A stretch of DNA of 35,692 bases. Origin: Dissophora ornata. Lineage: Eukaryota > Mortierellomycota > Mortierellomycetes > Mortierellales > Mortierellaceae. A program made the translations under genes and the position numbers. Location of the stretch: positions 1 to 35,692 of the forward strand of contig MU616869.1 of assembly GCA_025201705.1 (NCBI GenBank). The letters run 5' to 3'. Positions 1 to 10,130 of the stretch are shown one piece after another. Under the pieces are notes generated by a model. The model was not told the origin of the DNA. It was given only the letters and a program-made list of their open reading frames with translations, and did no database searches. Numbering within the stretch: the first letter of the stretch is position 1; each line of letters begins with the position of its first letter.

Positions 1-201
1 CCGCTCAATATCCTTCTGCAACATCCTGTTGGCGATTTCCTGTGGGTGGTTTGAATAAGCGTTGTTGATGACGCGAAAACAAGTCCCCAGTACATCCAAG
101 TAGCGTTGTCCGGTGGTCATACTGGCAAGGATGGAATGGTACAACAGGACAGGGTTGTAGCCCTTCCTGCGAGTAAAGGGATACCAATCAAACAGCCCCA
201 T
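1..201 (-). CDS. Partial unrecognised protein, 5' end of gene, runs off left edge
   Basis: An open frame of 67 codons starts at an ATG at 201-199 and reads to base 1 without a stop, so only the N-terminus is in the window. It opens MGLFDWYPFTRRKGYNP and continues with a hydrophobic LLYHSILASM stretch and a basic helix-like end (ANRMLQKDIER). The frame looks like protein rather than chance: aromatic residues and charged residues are well spread and an intron is not needed. The short MG-start followed by a basic RKKGY-like segment loosely recalls the N-terminus of XPG/FEN1-type PIN nucleases, but no catalytic acidic residues are visible in this part, so I do not assign a function. It is divergent from VMA2 with a 381-bp gap. 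A downstream in-frame ATG at 120-118 is an alternative start. Family is unknown; the coding call is moderately sure. Confidence 0.55.
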   Translation of the reverse strand, partial: MGLFDWYPFTRRKGYNPVLLYHSILASMTTGQRYLDVLGTCFRVINNAYSNHPQEIANRMLQKDIER

Positions 202-582
202 GGTAGTTGGGGCATGTGCTTTTTGGGAAGAAAGAGCTTTGAAGTGGATAGTTGTTTGCGCGGACCAGGTGAAGTTTGGGCAAGAGTGGAAAGTGAGGCG
301 AGTCTTTGACCGGTCTACGATGAAATGCTTATTTTTTTCCTAGAGCCAAACCCCAGTGTAGAAAGCTTATTTCCATCTCCAAAAATACTGACCTCCGGCC
401 TGAGGCCTGAGGCAATGACGTGAAGAAGTGATGCCCTTAAGCACATGTGCTGTCCTGCTTGCCTTTTTTTTTCGCTCCAATGCACCCACGCCGACGCGCA
501 AGTAATTAGGAGAGAGACCAATCCGTCAGTCCTTTCACAACTCAACGCTTTCCTCTTCTCATTCACATACCCACCCTCACAA
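202..582. promoter_or_regulatory. Shared divergent promoter region of the left gene and VMA2
   Basis: This 381-bp stretch has no credible gene and must hold the promoters of the leftward gene and of VMA2. Visible motifs are a direct repeat of CCTGAGG near 399-411, a TGACGTGA element (CRE/ATF-like half site) at about 416-423, a perfect 10-bp palindrome GCACATGTGC at 441-450 (E-box-like core), and two CCAAT pentamers near 477 and 518. Roles of these motifs are inference from sequence alone. No clear TATA box is seen. Confidence 0.4.
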
Positions 583-1704
583 ATGGATCCTCGCCTCTCC
601 ACCAGGGAAGCTAGTGTGCTCCATGCTGCTGCTGTCACCCGCAACTACGCCATTGAGCCTCGTCTCGGTATGCGTCACAAACGAGCAAAACTAGCAACCC
701 AGCAGATGGCAACAACTCATTATCCGCCCTAGCCATGTGCTCTCCCAGCATGTATTCTGACTATCACATATTTACATATTTATTCTGCGCTGTTAGATTA
801 CCGCACCGTTGCCGGTGTCAATGGTCCATTGGTCATGCTCGACAATGTCAAGGTATCGTAGCAAACACCAACCGGCAGCTGCTGTCACGAACTGAATTCC
901 CACCATAATGGAAGCTGTCGCTAACTCGTTTTATGTCCTTGTTGGCTCCTCGCGTCCTCTAGTTCCCCAAGTTCTCTGAAATTGTAGAGCTCACCCTGCC
1001 TGACGGTACTAAGCGCGCGGGTCAGGTCCTGGAGGTCCAGGGCAAGCGTGCTGTTGTTCAGGTACAGGAGCTATGAACACGTTATATTCGATCTCTGTCG
1101 ACGTGATCACTCCCCTGGTCAGGGGGTAGAATACATGGTTTGCATACGGCTGGAAATCCCAAATGACTGATGGCTGACACCCTCCTGAAAATATTATACG
1201 TATCGAATTGTGTGTGTTTAAATACGCCAATCGTCATCGAATGTAGGTCTTTGAGGGCACATCAGGAATTGACGCGAAACAGACGCATGCCGAGTTCTCG
1301 GGAGACGTCTTGAAGATGCCAGTCTCGGAGGATATGTTGGGACGTGTTTACAACGGATCAGGAAAGAGTATCGACAAGGGCCCCAAGGTTTTCGCCGAGG
1401 ACTACCTTGACATCCAAGGTAATCACGCGTCCGCGAAGGAGTGACCGATCTGTGCCAGGTGCATGTTGGATCAACGTTGGTGTATCGTGCCACTGATCTT
1501 CTTACTTCCCATAAACTTGCCTGCAGGTTCGCCTATCAACCCTTACTCGCGTATCTACCCCGAGGAGATGATTCAGACTGGTATCTCTGCTATCGACACC
1601 ATGAACTCTATTGCCCGTGGTCAAAAGATCCCTATTTTCTCTGCCGCTGGTTTGCCGCACAATGAGGTACAGAACTCGACTTTACTGCAGTGATGTACTA
1701 GGCC

Positions 1705-1735
<31 letters not shown>

Positions 1736-3006
1736 TATCGTGCGTCGACTAACACAAATGATAACCTGACCTGGTTGTTTTCACCGCGAATATAGATTGC
1801 TGCTCAGATTTGTAGACAGGCTGGCTTGGTCAAGAAGACCAAGGGCGTGTTCGACGACCACGAGGACAACTTTGCCATTGTGTTTGCAGCTATGGGTGTC
1901 AACATGGAGACTGCCCGCTTCTTCAAGCAGGATTTCGAGGAAGATGGTTCGATCGAACGTGTGACGCTGTTCCTGAACCTGGCGAACGACCCTACGATCG
2001 AACGTATCATTACTCCTCGTCTGGCTTTGACCACTGCCGAGTACTACGCTTACCAGCTGGAGAAGCACGTTCTGGTTATCTTGACCGATATGAGTTCTTA
2101 TGCCGATGCTCTGCGTGAGGTCTCTGCTGCGCGCGAGGAGGTTCCCGGTCGTCGCGGTTACCCCGGTTACATGTACACTGATTTGTCGACTATTTATGAG
2201 CGTGCCGGTCGTGTTGATGGCAGGAACGGATCCATTACCCAGATTCCTATTCTGACCATGCCCAACGATGGTAGGAGGACCGCCATGTTTTTTTCCCCCA
2301 TGCATTGGCTGTTTTGATCTCTTTAGAATGCTAATGACTGTTGAACGCCTGATTCGCTTAATTTAATGCATTAGATATCACCCATCCTATTCCCGACTTG
2401 ACTGGATTCATTACCGAGGGCCAGATCTTTGTTGACAGACAGATGCACAACCGTCAAATTTACCCACCCATTAACGTGTTGCCCTCACTGTCGCGTCTTA
2501 TGAAGTCTGCCATTGGCGAGAAGCTTACGCGCAAGGATCACGGAGATGTGTCTAACCAGCTGTACGCCAAGTACGCTATTGGTCGTGATGCGGCTGCGAT
2601 GAAGGCTGTGGTCGGAGAAGAGGCCCTGAACCAGGAAGACAAGCTGAGTCTCGAGTTTTTGGAAAAGTTTGAAAAGACGTACATTGCGCAAGGTATGTCG
2701 CAGCAGCCTGTTGCTATGGCATGCATGACCTGTAATGATGACTGTTTACTTGTTTACTGATGTGCAATTTGGTTGGACCGAAAAATGAACTTTGGGACAT
2801 TTGTAGGAAACTACGAGTCGCGTTCGGTATTCGAGTCACTTGACCAGGCATGGTCGCTGCTTCGAATCTTCCCCAAGGAGATGCTTAACCGCATCCCACA
2901 GAAGTTGTTGGCGGAGTTTTACCAGCGCGATCGCAAGGGACGTGGTCGCAGAGACGATGGCGAGGCACCAGCACCTGAGGAGGATGAGGGTGATGATGAC
3001 AACTAG
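583..3006 (+). CDS. VMA2: V-type proton ATPase subunit B (V1 sector, non-catalytic)
   Basis: Exons: 583-667, 797-852, 963-1061, 1247-1418, 1527-1666, 1796-2270, 2375-2692 and 2807-3006. They join in phase to 514 codons, close to yeast Vma2 (517). Subunit B forms the V1 hexamer with subunit A and takes part in ATP binding at the interface; the enzyme acidifies vacuoles and endosomes. The sequence shows the family blocks in order: [23 protein letters not shown], the degenerate P-loop region ending in GLPHNE plus IAAQI, the block [37 protein letters not shown], and [20 protein letters not shown] across an exon junction. The C-terminus is short, acidic and variable (EEDEGDDDN). All introns are GT-AG; intron 5 contains a 27-nt T run at 1708-1734. 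The start is the first in-frame ATG ([11 protein letters not shown]). Assignment is essentially certain; individual splice sites are strongly supported by phase and conservation. Confidence 0.97.
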
Positions 3007-3091
3007 AGAGGGAGACGAAGAGGAGAGAGATCGAGACTGTGTGAGTGAGCGCAGATGTTTGTGCGAGAATAGTCTAAATACTGTGGAGAGA

Positions 3092-3097
3092 AATAAA
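3092..3097 (+). terminator. Candidate polyadenylation signal of VMA2
   Basis: A canonical AATAAA lies 86 nt after the VMA2 stop codon and is followed by T/G-containing sequence. It is the first such hexamer downstream, so it is the likely 3'-end signal. Use is inferred. Confidence 0.5.
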
Positions 3098-3805
3098 CCA
3101 GTACAGTACTGTACATATTGGGAATGACAGAGATGGAGCGACATGGTTGTGGGTTTGATAGACTATGGCAATGCAATGCAGCATGACGATGGCCCGACCA
3201 TGTGCGATCGTGTGGGTGATTGACAGGCGTGGATGTGGATTATGAGAGACGGAGAGAGCGAGAGCAAGAGAGCACTGGTCGCGTCGAGTTTGATTGCGAT
3301 GTGCATGGTTTTCGCACGAGACGCAGCGGTCGCATGAAATTAAAATAATTATAAGTTTTATCGTGTTTAATTGTCATGGGTATTGTAAAAATGTGCTTCA
3401 CATGTCAGCCAGGTGCTAGGTGCGTGCACGAGGCACCCACCAGCTTGGCGTGGATGGCAATCAAAGGGCGTGGCATCGGTACAGCATCGGTGCTGCCAAC
3501 GGTGCGACCGACGGGCACAACCATCGCCAACAATACTCGACACCTCGCAAGGCACAAGCCAGCAAGTGCGCATGTCTGTCTCGCTTTCTCCGCTCCTTAT
3601 AAGTCACGTCCGTCTGCTCCTTTGCCCTGACCACCCCACCTCCCCCCAACCAAACCATCGCTTTACTATTGTCGTCGTACACTTTCTGCCTCTCTTTTCT
3701 TCTCCAGACAGGAATCCATTCCATCCCATTTCATTATCTCTTCCCATTCAGCTCATCTCATTCAACGAAACATTACAAACCAGCCCAAGCCGGCATTCCA
3801 ACGTC
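3098..3805. promoter_or_regulatory. Intergenic region: VMA2 3' end and seipin promoter
   Basis: About 700 bp without a credible gene. The left part is purine-rich (GAGAGA runs near 3240-3270) and A/T-rich near 3340-3370. The right part becomes pyrimidine-rich from about 3600, as is usual for a fungal promoter and leader. A weak TATA-like TTATAAG lies at 3596-3602, about 205 bp before the seipin ATG. Several short overlapping open frames here lack conserved character and were left out. Confidence 0.35.
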
Positions 3806-6022
3806 ATGACCCTCTTCGAGGCAAGTCTCTCCCTTGCGCCTCCTTGCTGAAGCCTGTTTCCCATGCTTGGATACTCAGTCACCTCACGCTAACCAACAAC
3901 ACGCTTATCTTCCCCACAGATTCTCTCGTTCTTCATCACCCCGCTGCTGGCTCTTCTCGAACCGCATGTCAAGCAGTTTACCCAGTGGCTGACCTCCTCA
4001 GCCCTGCACAGAAAAGTCATAAAGTTCCTCATCGGCTTTATCGTCCTTTTGGTGCTCGTCGGCGTCTCCGTCTTCGCCTATCTCAGCTTCTATTGGATTT
4101 ACATTCCCCAGCGCGGACATGCCGGCCAGGTTCACCTCCAATACGACAAACCAACGTACGCCATTAACTCTGTCGATGCCTTGCTTCTTCGCTGTCATCT
4201 ACCATCACCTTGTTCTCACGCCACTAACCCCCATAAAACACGCGCTCCCTCATCTAGTGTCCCTAGTGTCATCGGCCGCGGTCCCACAGCAGAAATTGAC
4301 TTTTCAAGAGGAGGGCTTTATGAACAGGTAAACCCTACAATCCGACCATCAAGGCCCGATTCTCTTTGAGCTTGCAAGATGATCGCTAACACGAATGGCC
4401 TCTCCTCGCTTTAGTTCTTACGAGCAGACCAAGCCTATGACATCTCTATCAACTTGCATGTGCCCACCTCCGAGAGGAACGTGGAAATTGGCAACTTTAT
4501 GGTTGTAGTCACCTTGCTGCGCGCTGATGGCAGGACTATCATGACCTCCAGCAGACCTGTAAGTCTGCAATCGCTTTGTCTCAGTGATGTGCTTCATCAC
4601 AGGTGCCTCGGTAGCTTATTCTCATGAATGCTTGTAATCGGTACCCTGATTAGGCCATTCTCACTTATCAATCAACACCCGTGAAACTCATGCGAACAGC
4701 CTGGAAGGCAGTGCCTTTGGTGTTGGACTGGTCCAAGGAAGTCCAAACCCTCAAGGTGCCTCTGCTTGAAAACTATATCGAGGACGCTGAGAACCCTGTC
4801 GCACGGGCACGTATCGAGATTTCGACACCAGTCCTTCAAGTCTACAAGAGTACCATTCACATTGATGCTCACTTTCATGGCCTCAGGCAAGTTGCCTGTC
4901 CGGGCCCGCTTTGCTATCCTCAACTTGTGAGTATTAAAGGCCAACTTCCTAACCACTCTCAAATTCCTGGTGCTTAATAGATATTTCATGTACTACTACA
5001 AGGTCTCGACAGCCCTGGTCTTCACTTCGGTCTTCATCTTCTGGGAGATTATCTTTTCAGTCGTCACCTGGCAGGTTCTTTCCGGTTGGTTCGGCAGCGA
5101 TGCTGAAGCTTTGGCGATTGCACATCAAATTCGCACCCAGTCCGGTGCACAGGGAGTTCAACAATCAATGCCAGGACAACAGCAACTGCGCGCACCCACC
5201 ACATACACTTCAGCACCGACCGCAACTCCTCGAACTCGGCTCCCACCCGTGGGTCTCTCACCCCGTCAGCCACAATTGCAGGAAAAGGGAGGATACGGCA
5301 ACGACTCTGATAGTGAATTCGAACAAGAGCGGGATTTGCGTACAGGTGCTAAGAGCCGTGCGGTCTTTGACCACGATGAAATGGAGGACGACGATGATGA
5401 TCAGGATCAGCGACAAAATAGGGATGAAGCCGTTGTGCCTGAGAGGCCACTAACACCATCTCAGCGTCGCTATGCAACAACGGGAGCCTCATCTTCTGGA
5501 TCCCGCTCTACCATTACTACAACACAGCAGCAGCGCAGGGCTTTCGCAGACACTGATGATGGTGCTTCTACATCCGGTAGCACTACAACGACAACGACAA
5601 CGACAACAACTGGCTCACGACGCACAGGAAGAGCCGCAAGAGAAGGTCTGGATGTGTTGACTTCTTCGTCCAGTCTGCACCCTCCTCCACCTCCACCATC
5701 TCTCCTTTCGGAGCGATCCTCAGACTTCCAGATGTCTCAGACTGGCGCAGGTGTTGGCGGTAGTAATCGTCGCACGGCGGTAGAGTCGGAATACACAGAA
5801 GAAGATGACGAGTATCTGGAGGGAGCCGAGGACGACGAGGATGACGGAGATGTGACCTTTGGCGAAGACGACTTTTCAGAAGCAGCACTGCTCAGCCGCT
5901 CACCCGGTGGAGTTAGATCGGCGCGTTCGAGACACGGCTCTGAGGGCCGCAACAGGGAAGCAACAAGACCTGGAATGGGCGAGAGCACAGGCCGGAGCAC
6001 AGGACGTTCAGCTGGACCATGA
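3806..6022 (+). CDS. SEI1: Seipin (lipid droplet assembly protein) with long acidic tail
   Basis: Exons: 3806-3820, 3920-4155, 4258-4327, 4415-4558, 4654-4886 and 4981-6022, giving 579 aa. Seipin forms ER rings at ER-lipid droplet contacts and controls droplet formation. Seen: a hydrophobic N-terminal helix (FFITPLLALL), TM1 at about residues 40-64, a luminal domain with the seipin beta-sandwich features (QAYDISINLHVPTSERN, IGNFMVVVTLLRADG, then ARARIEISTP), and TM2 at about 240-265 after GLRYFMYYYK. The last ~310 residues are disordered: acidic runs (EMEDDDDDQDQ; EDDEDDGD), a Thr run encoded by ACA/ACG triplets (about 5582-5610), and Pro/Ser/Gly-rich parts. Introns 1 and 5 use GC donors (both GCAAGT), required by phase and homology. 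The exon 3 acceptor has two equally in-phase choices (4257 or 4266). Downstream, on the same strand, lies MDM10. Family call is sure; exact tail function is unknown. Confidence 0.93.
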
Positions 6023-6161
6023 TCACGGCATAATGACTCTTTTGAATGAAATACAACAACAACATCACTAGTCTATAACAGACGTCCCTTCTAACGATTC
6101 TCGGGATATAATGTAGCACAATCACAGCACTACTCAACGAACTATTATGACCATCCATTTG

Positions 6162-6167
6162 AATAAA
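6162..6167 (+). terminator. Candidate polyadenylation signal of the seipin gene
   Basis: AATAAA lies 140 nt downstream of the seipin stop and is followed by an A run. It is the first canonical hexamer after the gene. Use is inferred. Confidence 0.45.
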
Positions 6168-6584
6168 AAAAAGTAACAATCAAGAAAAGCGTCGCCATGG
6201 CTCAGCGCTATTTCCCAGCTCGCGTACTCGCGACAATGCGTGACAGAACGCGTTGTCAAACAGCAGTCATGTCCAATGTTCCTGAATCATGAATTATTTC
6301 CGAGCTCACAGATCCGATTCGTTTCTCTTCAAACTTTCTAATCTTGACGCACCCTCTCATCTTGCATCCTGCTCCATCTTTATCCCAGCTCCCAACCATA
6401 GTCTCCCCATTACTCTCCTCTCTGTAGCTCTCCCCATCTGGTCCAGCATTGAGTCACCCCAGGCACATCCGCTGCTTGAACGTTAAGCTCTGCATCAGAT
6501 CTCTCCACGCCCCACACATACCCTGCATATACTTGATCGTATTAATATATCCCCGGGGGCAAACTAGAACTGGATTCGCACGCC
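6168..6584. promoter_or_regulatory. Short intergenic region with MDM10 promoter
   Basis: About 417 bp between the seipin 3' end and the MDM10 ATG. The stretch from about 6310 to 6540 is C/T-rich, typical of a fungal leader. TATTAATATAT at about 6540-6550, only some 40 bp before the ATG, is A/T-rich but too close to be an obvious TATA box. No gene is supported here. Confidence 0.35.
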
Positions 6585-8577
6585 ATGTACGACTTTATGG
6601 AGTACTGCCTTAGGCGGTACTATCGAGCCTCGGGCTGGAATGAAGACAACCAATACTCTCATCTCTGTGCAACCTCACGCGGTAAGCAATGGACTTATCA
6701 GTGCTCCATTGTTTGTTGATCATGGATTTTCGTTGATGCAAACTTGCTGGAAAAGGCGAATCATCTGACGTATTATTTTCTGCTCTTGTCTTCCTGCCCT
6801 GCTCCAACTTAGCATTACTGGACTTTCAGGCACCCCAGGGCCTCTCTGTACGACTCTCTAAACTCCCGAGCTCAGTGTTCAAAACCACTACGACGGTGGA
6901 CGCATTGCCGATCCTCGAGGGATCGGTCGGGTACTTGTTCACATCGAGAGCTTTGATGATCGACGACTCGGCCTCAGTCCGGTTCCGACATCTTGTCGAC
7001 CGTTTTAGAATCATCTGTCTGGATCACTCAATCCGAGAGGCGGATCATTGGACAGAGTATGATCAGGATGGAAAGAAGCGGAAAGGTAACAAGCAAGCAC
7101 TCTCCCTATGTCCTTACAGAAAACGTACAAACTAAGAAATAACATGGACGGGATACTAAACAGAGGATGCTTCCTTTTTTTTTTTTTTTCCATTTGCCCG
7201 AATTTTAGATTATCTCTTGAGTGGAAGGATGAATTTGGCGAACGCAAGGTTGGAGGCACTTTATAGTCGGCGGATCTCGAAGCACAGGCAATATGTTATT
7301 TCAGGAATCAGTGATCCAGCTTCCAGGAGTGCATCTCATGTAAGGTGTGGCGCTGAGGATGCAGAGGGACCAGTATTTTGGTGGCAACCTACATGCTTAT
7401 TAACACCGTCTGCCTTTTTTTTCTTTTTTTTTTTTATAGCTGTCGGCACAGTTTCAGTATGATAAAGGCAAATACTGCGCCGAGATGTCGTTCACAACAG
7501 ATGATGGGCTGATTGGCATTCGTGGACTCTATAATTTTGGACAGGACTTTGATGAGTCATACGGGGACATGCTGAACGAGGGTCGCCATCGCCAGCAATC
7601 CGAAGAGATTATATTAAATAACCAGGATAGTGGATTTATTGAGCTGGAGCAGGAATCTGGCGAAACTGCATCGGCATTTCCCTCACCACCCGATTCTATA
7701 TCGTCTGGCACCAGTAAGACGTCTACACTGGAATCGTTAAGAACACAGGTGACAGGGATCACGAAGAGCGAACGGACGGGCTATTTAGGCGAGGATGCTA
7801 CTGAAGAGTGGACGATCCCCTCTGAGAGGATCCGTGGTTACTGGTCTGCAGGCGCAGAGGTTTACTACAGTGCGACCGAAAAACTTGGTGGAGGTAAGCT
7901 ACGTCCAACATGAGGCTGAATCGTTTTTGTCGCCGTTCTCTGCTTGGTTCGATGTCCAGAGCTACCTTTCTAACACCGCTTGCTTTGATGCTGCAGTGTC
8001 AACGGGCCTCCGGTATAGGACTCTTCCACCATTAGCGCCTGCCGCCGCCTCTGCAACTGACGGCTCAACGGCACCCCGCTATCCAACTTCGACTGCGCCG
8101 GAGCACCACCAAAACTACATTCCGGTCACCATCACGCAGACCCTGAATCCAATCATGGGTCACGTCTCGAGCAGCTATGCAGCTCAAGTACATCCTGACC
8201 TGGGACTCTGTTCGCGATTTGACTTTAATCTGTATAGCTACGACAGTGAGCTGACTGCAGGAGTCGAATGGTGGATCCGTGGATGGAAAGGGACTACTCC
8301 GGCAGCTGACCAGGAGCCTTCAAGCCCGTTCCCAAAGACTGTGGGTGTGCCAGACCTGCCGACTTTGGGGGCCGGCGCACGAGAACTGGAAGAGAAGCAG
8401 CCAATTGTGGGAGTGATCAAGGCACGGTTAGGGACACAGTCTGGATTGGCAATCATGTGGGAGGGTCGGTTCAACAAGCTGTTGTTCAGTTTGGGATTTG
8501 TAGGCCATATCTTTTCGCCGCATGCGCAAGCGCCAATCGTCAAGTCTGTGGGACTAGAAATTCAATACTTTTCATAG
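6585..8577 (+). CDS. MDM10: Mdm10, mitochondrial outer-membrane beta-barrel (ERMES, SAM-Mdm10)
   Basis: Exons: 6585-6681, 6813-7085, 7209-7339, 7440-7893 and 7997-8577, giving 511 aa (yeast 493). Mdm10 anchors the ER-mitochondria encounter structure with Mdm34, Mdm12 and Mmm1, supporting lipid exchange, and also serves the SAM complex in assembly of Tom40-type barrels. Seen: the N-terminal block MYDFMEYCLRRYY, then ATSRALLDFQAPQGL at the exon 1/2 join, VGYLF, the GRMNLANARLEALYSRRIS block, CAEMSFTTDDGLIGIRGLYN, the block GHVSSSYAAQ followed by RFDFNLYSYDSEL, and a C-terminal beta-signal-like strand ending LEIQYFS. An insertion rich in Ser, Glu and Asp sits at about residues 190-260. Introns 2 and 3 carry T runs before their acceptors. 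All splice sites are GT-AG and in phase. The upstream same-strand neighbour is seipin. Assignment is firm. Confidence 0.94.
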
Positions 8578-10130
8578 AGAGAAAAAAAAGAGATAGAAAT
8601 GCGTGCATGGTCTAAACACGAGCCTTTTTTGTTTTGTTTTCTGTAATCTTGGGCATCCGATCCACAAAGTCTTTACTTGTTTTTGAATGAACACAAAAAA
8701 AATTCGTGATGGTCTACTTTGATGGAAAGCAAGCGATCTAAATAATGATGGTCGTGGTCATCACGTTCTTGCTGCTGCTGCTAGAGACGAGCATTCTCAT
8801 CTCTTGGAGCATTTTCTTGTCTTGACTATGGTTCGTGATAGGTGCTTCGTTTCTTTGAGTCTTTTAAGGCGACATGGGACTGTGCAGGTGTGTAGATATA
8901 GCGATACTGATATGCTAGTGGCGATACTCTAGCAGAATCGAGGCTTTTCCAATGGGCACTTGCTTCGCTTGCACCCCTCCAGTCTCTCTGCCCCATCTAA
9001 TTTGGATAAACAAAACAGAGTCCATAAGTTGGCTCACATATTGGCTGACATGAGGGAACTGAAGAATTCACTTACTCGGCACGATGAGGTCAAGCAAACT
9101 TTTGACAAGAGCGCGCGGGTAGAACCTTGACTCTGTCGCGATAATTTAAGGTTTACGTACTGGACATAAGTCAATCCTACATTTCTTTCCTCAAAGCCGC
9201 TGGAAGTTTGGAAACTCGGCCATTCTAGCCTTTGCAGAGTTAAGGTCGCGTTCAATCAGGATGCAGTTACGGATCGCGTATGTATCATTGTTTGGACACT
9301 CGGTCAATGTGGGACGCCACTGCCTTGCAGTGGTTGACCGGTAACCAGAGAGCGATCCTAACAGATCTCCATGAAATGTCGCCACTCGTACTTCATTCAT
9401 TCCACGCGGTCCCCGAGATCTGAAACGGCGTTTTTGACCGCGGCGTGAGGTAGCACTCTTCCTATGGGGGTTGATACTTCAGGTGGAATTTTAAGCGAGT
9501 CCTCCGATGCGGCTGCGGATATCAGTGGCTGGATTGGAGAGGTCCTTGTGAGTGATGGAGAACCATTGGGATTGAAATGATGTTTGAGAATACTGAAGAG
9601 GGCGGCTGTGAATAGCAGTAAGCAACGGTGGGAGAAGCTCTTGTCCAGCAACCCAGTCATTCCGTGGCCATTCCGATTGAGCTGATCCTTGTTGATATTT
9701 CAGTAGTTCCACGTTCCGGCTCACAAGAATATTATTTGTAAGGTGTCAGATCCTGGCGAAACGAGGTTTTCCTGCAAAATCACGAAGAGCTTGGAAATCG
9801 CTTGTCTAAAAGCAGTCCATCCAATTCGTAAGATCGCGTTTCGGTACTCGAAATATCCGATCGGCCAAAAGAATGTTTTCTTGTCCTGTGAAGTACGCTA
9901 CGCCATGGCGATTCTTGTTGAGTGAGCGTTTCCAATCGAGCTTCGTCTGCAAACCTGCCTCACGACGGACGCTCATCACGATTGTTAGAGGGGAGTAGTC
10001 GAATGGAGCTCTATAACTGGCGTTACGATGCCTAGGACTCGGACAAACAGAGACTTTAGTATGATAGAGAAAAATCACGCTACACTTAAGAGTGATGGAA
10101 ATCACACCACATAATGCTCTTAAAGCAAAC
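8578..10130. other. Gene-poor stretch, MDM10 3' region and unassigned sequence
   Basis: No intact gene is supported. The first ~200 bp is A/T-rich MDM10 3' sequence without a clean AATAAA. An open frame on the plus strand at 8933-9130 (65 codons) looks protein-like in its last half and is listed separately. Several minus-strand open frames of 60-160 codons between 9034 and 10288 have stops and frame changes between them; they may be decayed coding sequence but show no motif I recognise. Confidence 0.4.
8933..9130 (+). pseudogene. Possible coding remnant (unrecognised)
   Basis: This is a stop-free frame of 65 codons following a TAG at 8930-8932 and ending with TGA at 9128-9130. The C-terminal half reads as an amphipathic charged helix (KLAHILADMRELKNSLTRHD), unlike the surrounding frames, which suggests old coding sequence. 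There is no usable start codon near its beginning, no visible splice acceptor that would fix an exon, and no recognised domain. Composition could still arise by chance. Confidence 0.2.

Noticed and set aside
4887..4980. Using the GTGAGT near 4927 as the donor of seipin intron 5
   Set aside because: It would insert 13 non-conserved residues between GLR and the TM2 block and shift the phase at the acceptor 4980; the GC donor at 4887 restores the seipin GLRYFMYY join exactly.
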